From: Thauera sp.
GTDB taxonomy: Bacteria > Pseudomonadota > Gammaproteobacteria > Burkholderiales > Rhodocyclaceae
DNA: 45,431 bases
Direction: 5' to 3'
Assembly: GCA_017302295.1 (NCBI GenBank)
Contig: JAFLDS010000024.1
Span: forward strand, 1-45,431
Shown here: positions 27,371 through 35,320 of the stretch, one piece after another
How positions within the stretch are numbered: the stretch's first letter is position 1
Layout of the letters: each line of letters begins with the position of its first letter
Position numbers and translations under genes: made by a program
Notes under the pieces: generated by a model
What the model was told of the DNA's origin: nothing
The model's database searches: none
The model's input: only the letters and a program-made list of their open reading frames with translations

Positions 27371-28351
27371 ATGAAAACGATCCTGAAGTCCCTCATGGCC
27401 GGCTGTGCAGGTCTGTTGCTTGCCATGCATGCCTGGGCCACGCCCTACAGCAGCCTTTACGTTTTCGGTGACAGCCTGTCGGACATCGGCAACAACCCGT
27501 CGGCCAGGCTCAGCATCTTCAATCTGATCGGTGGCTGCGACCCCGGGCATCCTTGCCCGCCTTATGTGGATGGCCATTACACGAATGGCTCCACCGCTGC
27601 CGAATATCTCGCTTCGTCGATCCTGCCTGGCGGCGCCACGCCGGCGAACTTCTTTGGCTATGCCGTCTCCGGCTCGACCAGCGGCATCGGCAACTACGGT
27701 GACGGCGGCACGGCGGGAAGTGCGGGCATCTACGGGCTGCCGGGCATGGCGCAGCAACTCATGGCCTATTCCTTCGAATCCGGCGGCGTGGCCGACCCGT
27801 CTGCGCTGTATCTCGTGTGGGGCGGCAGCAACGACATCCTGACGGCGGATTCGCCGGTGAGCGCAGCGCAGAGCGTCGCAGGCTACGTCGCGGGGCTGGC
27901 GGCGATGGGCGCGCGCAACATCCTGGTGCCCAATCTGCCCGACCTGTCGCTGACGCCCTTCGCGCGGCTGGCCGGCCTGGAGGCGCCCGCCCAGGGGTTC
28001 TCCATGCTCTTCAACAGCACGCTGGCTGCTCTGCTGAACGAGCTCGACCTGCTGTCGCCCGCCAGGATCTTCCAGTTCGACACCTTCGCCTTCTTGCACG
28101 ATGTCGTCGCCAATCCTGGCGCGTTCGGGTTCTCCAACGCGACCGACGGCTGCCTGCTGTCGCCGCTGGCCTGCACCGATCCGGACGAGTTCGTGTTCTG
28201 GGATGACTTCCATCCAACCACCGCCGCGCACGCCCTGATCGCCTCGGCCTTCGCGCGCACGGTACCCGAGCCGGGAAGCCTGCTGCTGATGGCGCTGGCA
28301 CTCGCCGCCCTGGCCGCGCGTGGACGAGGACGGCTGCGTAGGGGTGACTAG
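27371..28351 (+). CDS. PEP-CTERM SGNH/GDSL hydrolase
   Basis: This 326-residue secreted hydrolase has a signal peptide (MKTILKSLMAGCAGLLLAMHAWA) and SGNH blocks: YVFGDSLSDIGNN (Ser nucleophile), the Gly block region YAVSGSTSG, WGGSNDI (Asn) and WDDFHPTTAAH (Asp/His). The C-terminus is a PEP-CTERM sorting signal: VPEPGSLLLMALALAALAA followed by RGRGRLRR. Exosortase should cut it and send it to the cell surface or exopolysaccharide. It resembles the GDSL lipase/esterase family; the substrate is unknown. ATG 27371 is chosen for its signal peptide and AGGGAG site. It is probably monocistronic. Confidence 0.9.
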   Translation: MKTILKSLMAGCAGLLLAMHAWATPYSSLYVFGDSLSDIGNNPSARLSIFNLIGGCDPGHPCPPYVDGHYTNGSTAAEYLASSILPGGATPANFFGYAVSGSTSGIGNYGDGGTAGSAGIYGLPGMAQQLMAYSFESGGVADPSALYLVWGGSNDILTADSPVSAAQSVAGYVAGLAAMGARNILVPNLPDLSLTPFARLAGLEAPAQGFSMLFNSTLAALLNELDLLSPARIFQFDTFAFLHDVVANPGAFGFSNATDGCLLSPLACTDPDEFVFWDDFHPTTAAHALIASAFARTVPEPGSLLLMALALAALAARGRGRLRRGD

Positions 28352-28430
28352 GGGGCGGCGCGCATTGCCAACGCACGGGCGAACGGACTAGACTTGTACT
28401 GCTTGTTGTTCAACTCAGGGTGTGTTCGCC

Positions 28431-28688
28431 ATGCGTGTCGTAAATTTCTCCGAGGCCAGAAACAGTCTCAAGGGTGTGATCGATCAGGTCATCGACGATG
28501 CCGACTACACGGTCATCGCCCGTCGCGACGCACCCGATGCGGTGCTCATGTCGCTCGACACCTTCAACAGCCTGATGGAAACGGTGCATCTGCTGAAATC
28601 GCCCGCCAACGCGGCGCACCTGGCGCGCTCCATCGCGCAATTCCAGCAGGGCAAGACCATCGAGCAGGGCCTCGACGATGCCGGCTGA
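28431..28688 (+). CDS. yefM: YefM/Phd-family antitoxin
   Basis: This 85-residue antitoxin has an N-terminal DNA-binding Phd/YefM fold (MRVVNFSEARNSLKGVIDQV, ADYTVIARRDAPDAVLMSLD) and a flexible C-terminus that wraps the toxin. ATG 28431 is chosen over GTG 28422 because the ribosome-binding site (CAGGG, 28416-28420) suits it. It overlaps the toxin gene by 11 nt and should repress its own promoter; TTGTAC upstream may be part of that operator. Confidence 0.93.
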   Translation: MRVVNFSEARNSLKGVIDQVIDDADYTVIARRDAPDAVLMSLDTFNSLMETVHLLKSPANAAHLARSIAQFQQGKTIEQGLDDAG

Positions 28689-28956
28689 GGGCCGACTGCT
28701 TCGACTGACCTGGACACTGGCGGCCTGGGAAGATTACGAATACTGGCAAAGTCAGGATCGCAAGACCCTGAAGCGCATCAATGCCCTGATCAAGGACTGC
28801 CTGCGTCATCCTTTCGACGGGGTCGGTAAGCCGGAACCGCTGAAGGAAAACCTCTCCGGCTTCTGGTCCCGCCGAATCGACGACACGCATCGGCTTGTGT
28901 ACGCCGTCGATGACAGCGCCTTGGTCATCATTGCCTGCCGTTACCATTACCACTGA
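28678..28956 (+). CDS. yoeB: YoeB/Txe-family mRNA-cleaving toxin
   Basis: This 92-residue toxin matches YoeB: LTWTLAAWEDYEYWQSQDRK, then LIKDCLRHPFDGVGKPEPLKENLSGFWSRRIDDTHRLVYAV and ACRYHYH at the C-terminus. The catalytic Glu (KPEPLKENL), Arg (SRRIDDTHR) and terminal His/Tyr are all present, so it looks active. It is a ribosome-dependent endoribonuclease held inactive by YefM. Confidence 0.93.
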   Translation: MPAEGRLLRLTWTLAAWEDYEYWQSQDRKTLKRINALIKDCLRHPFDGVGKPEPLKENLSGFWSRRIDDTHRLVYAVDDSALVIIACRYHYH

Positions 28957-28978
28957 TCCGGCGTCGCACCCCCGCTTC

Positions 28979-29667
28979 GGCGAAGCGACCGTCAAACGGA
29001 TCTACGGTGATTTCACGTCACCGAACAGTGCATCGTGGAAAAAGGTGCTCAATCGCCATTCGATCAAGCCCGTCCAGCAATTCGCCCACACGACGGGGAA
29101 GAACGCGACCGACAGCACCATGATCATCGACGCCATGGATCTGCTCTACACGCGCCGATTCGATGGCTATTGCCTTGTCACCAGCGACAGCGACTTCACC
29201 GGCCTGGCCGTGCGGCTTCGGGAAGAAGGGCTCGTCGTGTACGGCTTCGGCGAACAGAAGACCCCGAGGCATTCCGCAACGCCTGCCACAAGTTCATCTT
29301 CACCGAGGTGCTGCGCAAACCCGCTGCCGCCGTCGACTCCGTCGCGCAACAGAATGCCCCTTCATCGCCTGTCGAAGTGCCCTGGAATGCCGCCGGCTCG
29401 CAGGCCGACATCCAGCGCCCGCCATTTCCCAAGGACTTCCTGATGGAAGCGCTCGAAAAATCCGCCGACGACTCGGGCTGGGCCCACCTGGGCACGTTCG
29501 GCAGCTACCTGCAGAAGATCCAGCCCGATTTCGACTCGAGGCTCTACGGATTCAAGAAGCTCTCGGATCTGGTGCGTGGTCGCGGTGACTTGTTCGTACA
29601 CGAAGAGAGAACGGCGCCTGGGGGAACGAGCAAGATCCTCTACATTCGCGCAAAGCAGAAGACCTAG
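28979..29667 (+). pseudogene. NYN-domain/LOTUS (LabA-like) protein, truncated and frameshifted
   Basis: The first frame carries a NYN-domain body: KRIYGDFTSPNSASWKKVL, then GKNATDSTMIIDAMDLLYTRRFDGYCLVTSDSDFTGLAVRLREEG. The reading then jumps from KTP to EAFRNACHKFIFTE at 29261-29267, which fits loss of one base in a short C-run. The second frame continues to an OST-HTH/LOTUS-like C-terminus (DSGWAHLGTFGSYLQKIQPDF) and stops at 29667. The first half of the NYN domain, including the usual FIDADN metal-binding Asp, is missing and replaced by the yoeB end. Members are putative RNases with an RNA-binding tail. A sequencing error could explain the frameshift but not the missing start. Confidence 0.75.
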
Positions 29668-29995
29668 CGATCTGAAAGAGCCTGCGCACGAGAGAAGTGC
29701 GCAGCTTGTGATCGGCCAATCCGGTCGCACCTCGGACGTTGAGCTAATGCAGGAGCGAACGTGAGGTTCACAAACACGCGAACGTGAGCTGACGACCCGC
29801 TGCCGCCGTTCAGCGATTGGAGGGAACAATGACGGCAACGCTCCGGGTCGTTGGCCCATCAGAGTGGACGCCAGGCGAACTGGGTTGAGTTAAGTCCGGT
29901 CCGTGGGGATGGGTTCCTTAGTTCGCACGAATCTCAGCACTGGAGTGACATGTGCATCCGACAGTCCCGCGGCTTGACGGCCGACACGCGAAAAA
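29668..29995. other. Non-coding gap after the NYN relic
   Basis: No gene is recognised. It holds a perfect 8-bp hairpin CTGCGCAC / GTGCGCAG (29682-29704, 7-nt loop) just after the relic, without a T-run, and two direct copies of GCGAACGTGAG (29755-29765 and 29778-29788). Confidence 0.4.
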
Positions 29996-30023
29996 GCGAA
30001 CGGGAGCCGCAGCTCCCGTTCGC
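29996..30023 (-). terminator. Rho-independent terminator of the PEP-CTERM gene
   Basis: A perfect 12-bp stem (GCGAACGGGAGC with GCTCCCGTTCGC) closes a 4-nt loop and, read on the minus strand, is followed by TTTTT. It lies 20 bp after the stop of the minus-strand PEP-CTERM gene. Confidence 0.85.
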
Positions 30024-30043
30024 AGGGTAGAACAGGCGCCTGT

Positions 30044-30844
30044 TTAGCGACTGTGGCGACGCCTGGCGGCCAAGCCGGCAAGGCCGAGGCCCAACAGGGC
30101 CAGGGAGCCCGGTTCCGGAACACCGTTGGATGGGGTGCATCCGGGGGCAGTTGGATTGGCGTCGCAGAACGCTACCGCCGTTTCCTGTACGCCAATCGTG
30201 AAGCCGTTCCAGAACTCATTCGAGCTGCTGCGCCATGTGACCGTATCGAATGTTCCCAGGAAACGCAGCGCACCATGAGGTTCGGTTCCGCCAACATTGT
30301 TGCTGTTGAGCTGGTACTCGAAATTTCCCCCGCCAAGATCAATAACGACCTTGCTGGCTCCACCGCAACCCCAATAGCCACAATCGTTGCCATCGACACC
30401 GCCGAGACTGAGCAGCTCGAAGTCCCGGTTGAAGGCATAACCGTTACCGTTGAGGCTGACGAAGGCAAAAACCGGGTTGGCGATGGCCTGCGAGAAGCTC
30501 AAAGTCTGCGACCCCATTTGACTCAGTGCGACGATGTCGGTGCCAGTCGGGATGTTGTCCACCGCCGTACTGGTGTACGGTGACGTCGCCGGATTCCTTC
30601 CGGCTCGATTGTTCTGCCAATAGTCGATGCCACCGCTCGGTTGATAGAAACCAATGCCCTGCGCATTAGTGTAGGTCACCGTGACGGATGAACTGCCCGT
30701 CGTGATCGTCCCTTGCGCCTGAAAGCCGGAACCGCTGTCTAAGTCGCCACCAGTCCAATCGGCCCAGAAGATCGGGGCCGCTGATGCAGCGCCGGAACAC
30801 AGGGCGATGGCCAATGTGCTCAAAACACATGTAATTTTCTTCAT
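30044..30844 (-). CDS. PEP-CTERM sorting-domain protein
   Basis: This 266-residue secreted protein has a signal peptide (MKKITCVLSTLAIALCSGAASA) and a PEP-CTERM signal (VPEPGSLALLGLGLAGLAA then RRRHSR). The body is Gly/Asn/Ser-rich and beta-like (SVTVTYTNAQGIGFYQPSGG, DIVALSQMGSQTLSFSQAIA), with Cys pairs (DCGYWGC, FCDANPTAPGC) that may form disulfides. The body family is not recognised. Such proteins are surface or exopolysaccharide-associated after exosortase processing. I chose ATG 30844 with GGAG upstream; a longer frame to 30901 lacks a signal peptide at its start. It has its own terminator and a sigma-54-like promoter. Confidence 0.88.
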   Translation of the reverse strand: MKKITCVLSTLAIALCSGAASAAPIFWADWTGGDLDSGSGFQAQGTITTGSSSVTVTYTNAQGIGFYQPSGGIDYWQNNRAGRNPATSPYTSTAVDNIPTGTDIVALSQMGSQTLSFSQAIANPVFAFVSLNGNGYAFNRDFELLSLGGVDGNDCGYWGCGGASKVVIDLGGGNFEYQLNSNNVGGTEPHGALRFLGTFDTVTWRSSSNEFWNGFTIGVQETAVAFCDANPTAPGCTPSNGVPEPGSLALLGLGLAGLAARRRHSR

Positions 30845-30896
30845 GCAAGAATTCTCCACGGGGCAACCCACAATAAAGTATTTGACGAAGATTTTA

Positions 30897-30912
30897 AGCA
30901 AGACTCATGCCT
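30897..30912 (-). promoter_or_regulatory. Sigma-54-type promoter of the PEP-CTERM gene
   Basis: Read on the minus strand, TAGGCATGAGTCTTGCT matches YTGGCACG-N4-TTGCW with two mismatches and the required GG-N10-GC spacing. The start would be near 30887, giving a leader of about 43 nt to the ATG at 30844. Confidence 0.6.
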
Positions 30913-30999
30913 AAGGTCTCTGAAGATAGTTGTTCTATCTCTACGACAAGCACTTAGGGCGCTAAACTGCTGTCGGTTCGATTGCTCCGGCGAGACACA

Positions 31000-31016
31000 T
31001 GTAAATGAATCCGACA
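31000..31016. promoter_or_regulatory. Candidate PrsR-like upstream activator site
   Basis: TGTAAATGAATCCGACA lies about 115-130 bp upstream of the predicted sigma-54 start, where enhancer-binding proteins usually bind. It resembles the TGTAA...CCGACA element I recall upstream of many betaproteobacterial PEP-CTERM genes (from memory). Its CCGACA also forms a 6-bp hairpin with TGTCGG at 31021-31026. The rest of 30902-31201 shows no gene. Confidence 0.5.
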
Positions 31017-31201
31017 CATCTGTCGGGAAGGCGGAAATGTGGAGAAATGGTGAAACCACGGCTTCGAGTGCAAGGAGGCCACCAGCCCCTTACATCCGAA
31101 CTCAGGCGAAGACAGCCCCCAGTCCCCTCTCGGCACAAGTACTCGCTCGCCATACCGCCAGATAGCGGACACTCGCCCTCACCGCTGCGGTAGCGCCAGG
31201 C

Positions 31202-32641
31202 TCATCCAGCCGCCCCTCGGCGATCCGCGAACACCTTGTCGACGGACTTCCGGGTGGCCTCGAAGGTCGCGTTCCATGTCGCGTCCGCCTGCCCGGTCTC
31301 GTCAGAAAGTTCATGGACCCGGCCGTAGGCGAGCAGGTGACGGCCCGCGTACTCGGCAAATCCGCCGTTGCTGTCGAGCATGCCGAGCAGTTGTTCCCGA
31401 TTTTCCTCGGGCAGCTCATCCGCCCGATCGCCCGTCGGCTCGTAGTGATTCGATGCGCTCCACATCACGGCCGCATACGCGGCCAGGGCGCGACCGGTCG
31501 CATCATGGTCGCCGAGCAGCAGGCTCACGTGGATCAGGAGCTGAATCTGCGCGACGAAGAGCGACAGGCTGTCTATCGGGCCGCTCTGGCCGGCCTCGAC
31601 GAGTTTGGCGAGCGCGCGCGACATCTCGCGTAGTCGATTCAGATCGCTGTCGTCGACGGATGGGTAGAACTCGAAGTCGAGCGCGATCTCCCGTTCCCCG
31701 GGCTCGAGTTCGGAATGGCTGTCATCGATGCGTCGCCTGATGGCCTCGATGTTCGCCTTGAACGCGTCGGGGCTCATCACGGTGAACACCTCGGCCAGGC
31801 TTTCGCGGACCTGTGCGGCGGTCAGCGACGGTGGCGGTCCCTGCTTGCTCCAGATCGTGCTGCCCGCCTTCCCGTCCATGGCTTGCTGGACGTCGAGCTG
31901 CGACACCTTCCTCTCGATCGCTTGGTCATCGAAGATGACCGTCACCCGGTCGCGGTATCGGGCTCCGCGCAGTTGTTCGAGTTCCCACAGGGCGCTCTCG
32001 GTGAGGGACGACACGTAGACGATGAAATGGTCCATGCGCGGAATCAGTTCGAGCAACCCGCGTTGCCAGTGCAGCGCGTTGAGGTAGATGGCGGCCGGGC
32101 GCTGGCTGATCCATTGGTTCATCTTGGCCAGGTTTTCGTAATACCGCTCTGCGGTCATTGTTTCCGAATCGACCTCCTTGGGGCTGAGGATCTTGAACAG
32201 CGGGCGCTGCAGCAGCGCCGGCAGATCCAGCGTGAAACCGGTCGTATCCCAGGTCGAAATGCCCGCCGCGACGCCGCCGCCGGGCGTGAACGCGGCCTCG
32301 AAGTCGAAGCCGCGCAGATAGAGCACCCGCTTCGCATCGTCGCGATGCTGGAGTCGCGCGTTTGCGGTCGCGTGGCACAGCAGTACGTACAGACAGACGC
32401 CAACGACATCTGTCAGTGCGTTGTAGTCGAGTGCGCGGAAATCGAGCAGCATCGCCCGGCCCAGCGGCGTGGGCTGCGTCAGCCCCTCGTTCATGCCGTC
32501 GCGGTATTGCTGGTTCAGCGCAGCCACGATCGAAGACAGATAGTTGTGGAACTTGCGATGGACGTAATAGCCCAGCAGCTTTCTGGAGGCCTCATCGAGC
32601 AATCTGAAATCGACAGGTTCGGCGGCAGTCTGACTGGTCAT
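31202..32641 (-). CDS. Uncharacterised protein with TIR/VLRSF-like motifs
   Basis: This 479-residue protein starts at ATG 32641 with a strong AAGGAG site. I do not recognise a named family. There is no signal peptide, but one hydrophobic segment (LTDVVGVCLYVLLCHATA, about 82-99). Mid-protein it reads RVLYLRGFDFEAAF, then DHFIVYVSSLTESALWELEQL and RVTVIFDD. This spacing recalls TIR-like proteins that begin VLxLRSF and carry a W-E-L helix with a key Glu; the likeness is weak and inferred. The C-terminal half is acidic and helical, with SLSLFVAQIQLLIHVSLLLGDHD. It sits alone between the PEP-CTERM gene and benE (divergent), so context adds little. Confidence 0.7.
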   Translation of the reverse strand: MTSQTAAEPVDFRLLDEASRKLLGYYVHRKFHNYLSSIVAALNQQYRDGMNEGLTQPTPLGRAMLLDFRALDYNALTDVVGVCLYVLLCHATANARLQHRDDAKRVLYLRGFDFEAAFTPGGGVAAGISTWDTTGFTLDLPALLQRPLFKILSPKEVDSETMTAERYYENLAKMNQWISQRPAAIYLNALHWQRGLLELIPRMDHFIVYVSSLTESALWELEQLRGARYRDRVTVIFDDQAIERKVSQLDVQQAMDGKAGSTIWSKQGPPPSLTAAQVRESLAEVFTVMSPDAFKANIEAIRRRIDDSHSELEPGEREIALDFEFYPSVDDSDLNRLREMSRALAKLVEAGQSGPIDSLSLFVAQIQLLIHVSLLLGDHDATGRALAAYAAVMWSASNHYEPTGDRADELPEENREQLLGMLDSNGGFAEYAGRHLLAYGRVHELSDETGQADATWNATFEATRKSVDKVFADRRGAAG

Positions 32642-32731
32642 CGGCGCTCCTTGCGATTCGGCACGAGAAAACCCGGCCCGGAGGAATCGTCTTGAATATA
32701 GCCCAGCCCATGCCAGCCGAGCGGACGCCCC

Positions 32732-32737
32732 TATAAT
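32732..32737 (+). promoter_or_regulatory. Candidate -10 box for benE
   Basis: A perfect TATAAT lies 100 bp upstream of benE in the divergent gap (32642-32836). No good -35 sits at 17 bp, so it may need an activator. Confidence 0.3.
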
Positions 32738-32836
32738 CCTGCCGAAAGCCCATCCTGATTTTCCCGATGAGCCTGTCGCCCCGATTTCCCCGAGCGGGCG
32801 GGGGACGTTCTCCGGCCAAGGTTTCCAATCCATCCC

Positions 32837-33991
32837 ATGCGCACCTACCTCGCTCCGTTGTCCGCGGGCTTCGTTACCGTCCTCGTCGGCTTCACCAGCT
32901 CCGCCGCCATCGTATTCCAGGCTGCTGCGGCGGCGGGCGCGACGCCGGCGCAGATCAGCTCGTGGATGTGGGCGCTGGGGCTGGCGATGGGGGTGACCTG
33001 CATCGGGCTGTCGCTGCGTTATCGTGCGCCGGTGGTCACCGCATGGTCGACGCCGGGAGCGGCGCTGCTGGTGACGGCGCTGGCGGGGGTGAGCATGGCG
33101 CAGGCGACGGGGGCCTTCATCTTCTGCGCGGTGCTGATCCTGCTGGCCGGTGTCACGCGCGGGTTCGAGCGCGCCATGGACCGCATTCCGCCGGGCATCG
33201 CGGCGGCGATGCTGGCGGGGGTGCTGGTGCGCTTCGGCATGGAGGTGTTCGTGGCGATGGGCCAGCGTTTCTGGCTGGTGTTCGCGATGTTCCTCGCCTA
33301 CCTGCTGGCGCGCCGGTTGCAGCCGCGCTATGCGGTGGTGCTGGTGCTGGCGCTGAGCAGCGTGATCGCGGCGGCGCAGGGGCTGCTGAACTTCGATGCA
33401 CTGCGCCTCGAGATGGCGGCGCCAGTGTTCACGATGCCCGAGTTCGACCTGCGCACGATGATCGGCGTCGGCCTGCCGCTGTTCATCGTCACCATGGCCT
33501 CGCAGAACGTGCCCGGTGTCGCGGTGATGCGCGCCTCGGGCTACGGCGGCGTGCCAGTGTCGCCGGTGATCGGCTGGACGGGGGCGATCAACCTGCTGCT
33601 GGCGCCTTTCGGCTGCTACGCGATCAACCTCGCCGCGATCACTGCGGCGATCTGCATGGGGCGCGAGGCGCACGAGAACCCGGCGAAGCGCTACCTCGCC
33701 AGCGTGTTCGCCGGGGGCTTCTACCTGCTGGTGGGGCTGTTCGGCGCCACCGTGGGCGCGCTGTTCGCCGCCTTCCCGCGCGAGCTGGTGCTGGCGATCG
33801 CCGGCCTTGCGCTGTTCGGCACCATCGGCGGCGGGCTGGCCACCGCCATGAAGGACGAGGCTCAGCGCGAGCCGGCGCTCGTCACCTTCCTCGTCACTGC
33901 GTCGGGCCTGTCGCTGGGCGGCATCGGCTCGGCGTTCTGGGGCGTGGTGGCGGGGACGATCGCGCTCCTCATCCTGAACTGGCGCAAATAG
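32837..33991 (+). CDS. benE: Benzoate/H+ symporter BenE family
   Basis: This 384-residue inner-membrane protein has about twelve helices and clear BenE blocks: LSAGFVTVLVGFTSSAAIVFQAA, YRAPVVTAWSTPGAALL (substrate region), MASQNVPGVAVMRASGYG and FGCYAINLAAITAAICMG. BenE proteins import benzoate or related aromatic acids with protons. No aromatic degradation genes flank it, so the substrate is inferred from family. The downstream eamA gene begins 19 bp later and is probably co-transcribed. Confidence 0.9.
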   Translation: MRTYLAPLSAGFVTVLVGFTSSAAIVFQAAAAAGATPAQISSWMWALGLAMGVTCIGLSLRYRAPVVTAWSTPGAALLVTALAGVSMAQATGAFIFCAVLILLAGVTRGFERAMDRIPPGIAAAMLAGVLVRFGMEVFVAMGQRFWLVFAMFLAYLLARRLQPRYAVVLVLALSSVIAAAQGLLNFDALRLEMAAPVFTMPEFDLRTMIGVGLPLFIVTMASQNVPGVAVMRASGYGGVPVSPVIGWTGAINLLLAPFGCYAINLAAITAAICMGREAHENPAKRYLASVFAGGFYLLVGLFGATVGALFAAFPRELVLAIAGLALFGTIGGGLATAMKDEAQREPALVTFLVTASGLSLGGIGSAFWGVVAGTIALLILNWRK

Positions 33992-34010
33992 GCGCAGGGA
34001 AACTGCATCG

Positions 34011-34904
34011 ATGACGACCAAGACCCAACTCGACCGCCTCGCCATCGGATTGATGATCCTGTTCTGCACGATCTGGGGCGTGCAGCAGGTCGCGGTCAAG
34101 ATCGCCAACGCCGGCATCTCGCCGATATGGCAGGCGGGCTTGCGCTCGATCGGCGCCGCGCTGCTGGTGTGGGCGTGGGCGAGCGTGCGCGGCATACGCC
34201 TGTTCGAGCGCGACGGCACGCTGTGGCCGGGGCTGATCGCGGGGCTGCTGTTTTCGGGCGAGTTCGCGCTGCTGTTCTGGGCGCTGGAGTTCACCACCGC
34301 GTCGCGCGGGGTGATCTTCCTCTATACCGCGCCTTTCGTCGTCGCCGTCGGCGCGGTGTGGCTGCTGCCGCAGGAGCACATGCGTCGTGCGCAATGGGTG
34401 GGCATGGGGCTGGCGTTTGCCGGCGTGGTGGCGCTGTTCGGCGAGAACCTGCTGCGCCCGGCCGGGCAGGCGTGGATCGGCGACCTGATGATGCTGGGCG
34501 CGGCGGTGTTCTGGGCCGCCACCACGCTCACGATCAAGGTCTCGGCGCTGGGGCGCTCGTCGGCGGAGAAGATGCTGCTGTACCAGCTCGGCGTGTCCGC
34601 GCTGGCCTTGCCGGTGCTGTCGTGGCTGTTCGGCGAGCCCGGCGTGTTCGCGCCCACGCCTGCGGTGTGGGCAAGCCTGGCGTTTCAGATCGTGGTGGTG
34701 GCCTCGGCCAGCTATGTGGGCTGGTTCTGGCTGATCCGCCACTACCCGGCGACGCGGCTGTCGTCGTTTTCCTTCCTCACGCCGGTGATGGGCGTGCTCG
34801 CCGGCGGCCTGCTGCTGGGCGAGCCGCTGACGCCGGCGGTGTTCATTGCGCTGGCGCTGGTCGGCGCCGGCATCTTCATCGCCAACCGTCCGCCGCGCGG
34901 CTGA
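34011..34904 (+). CDS. EamA-family (DMT) transporter
   Basis: This 297-residue membrane protein has ten helices in two EamA repeats. Typical features are LFCTIWGVQQVAVKIANAGI, FLYTAPFVVAVGAVWLLPQEH, and in repeat 2 SSFSFLTPVMGVLAGGLLLGEPLTP with the hallmark E-P pair. The substrate is unknown; family members export amino acids or other metabolites. It follows benE by 19 bp. It is distinct from the eamA gene at 6691-7602. Confidence 0.88.
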   Translation: MTTKTQLDRLAIGLMILFCTIWGVQQVAVKIANAGISPIWQAGLRSIGAALLVWAWASVRGIRLFERDGTLWPGLIAGLLFSGEFALLFWALEFTTASRGVIFLYTAPFVVAVGAVWLLPQEHMRRAQWVGMGLAFAGVVALFGENLLRPAGQAWIGDLMMLGAAVFWAATTLTIKVSALGRSSAEKMLLYQLGVSALALPVLSWLFGEPGVFAPTPAVWASLAFQIVVVASASYVGWFWLIRHYPATRLSSFSFLTPVMGVLAGGLLLGEPLTPAVFIALALVGAGIFIANRPPRG

Positions 34905-34933
34905 GCTGCGGCATCCCGCCGCCGCGGTTTCGC

Positions 34934-35034
34934 GTAGGAGCGCGCTCGAGCGCGACCGGGTCTGGCAAATTGCGGTCAAGCCCGCTCCTACGGGAGCGCT
35001 CCGTCCGTGGAGTTGCGGTCAAGCCCGCCCCTAC
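34934..35034. repeat. REP-like repeat cluster
   Basis: Three related copies: an inverted, degenerate GTAGGAGCGCGCTCGAGCGC (from 34934), then GCGGTCAAGCCCGCTCCTAC (34972-34991) and GCGGTCAAGCCCGCCCCTAC (35015-35034). The first can pair with the second to form a long stem. The cluster lies between the convergent eamA and fdsD genes. A fourth degenerate copy is at 6620-6639. Confidence 0.75.
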
Positions 35035-35063
35035 AAAAACCATACGGCGACGTTGAGGGGGCG

Positions 35064-35312
35064 TTATCCCCCGGTGGTTGCCGGCTGTGCGAGGTGCTTG
35101 CGTGCCGCGTCGGCTACCAGGGTGTGCAGGCCGTGCGTTTCGCCGCCTTCGCTGCCTTGGGCGACGCAGGCGAGCAGTTCGCGGCGCATCTGCGGCGTCC
35201 AGAACATCTGGATGTGTTTGGCGATCGCGGCTTGTGCCTCGGCCTGGTCGGGGTAGGCGGCGAAGTAGTCGCCGATGCGGTTGGCCATGCGCACGAGGTT
35301 GTCGATGTCCAT
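35064..35312 (-). CDS. fdsD: Formate dehydrogenase delta subunit FdsD
   Basis: This 82-residue protein matches the small FdsD subunit: MDIDNLVRMANRIGDYFAAY, then AIAKHIQMFWTPQMRRELLA and HGLHTLVADAARKHLA. FdsD is needed for a functional NAD-dependent molybdenum formate dehydrogenase, probably in assembly or stability. ATG 35312 gives the canonical start; it follows fdhD by 8 bp and is the last gene of the operon. Confidence 0.93.
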   Translation of the reverse strand: MDIDNLVRMANRIGDYFAAYPDQAEAQAAIAKHIQMFWTPQMRRELLACVAQGSEGGETHGLHTLVADAARKHLAQPATTGG

Positions 35313-35320
35313 GAGGGCGT

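Noticed and set aside
32642-34297. Upstream extension of the 479-residue minus-strand gene through the benE region
   Set aside because: It runs antisense to benE and has low-complexity His/Arg/Gln sequence; a strong ribosome-binding site supports the start at 32641.
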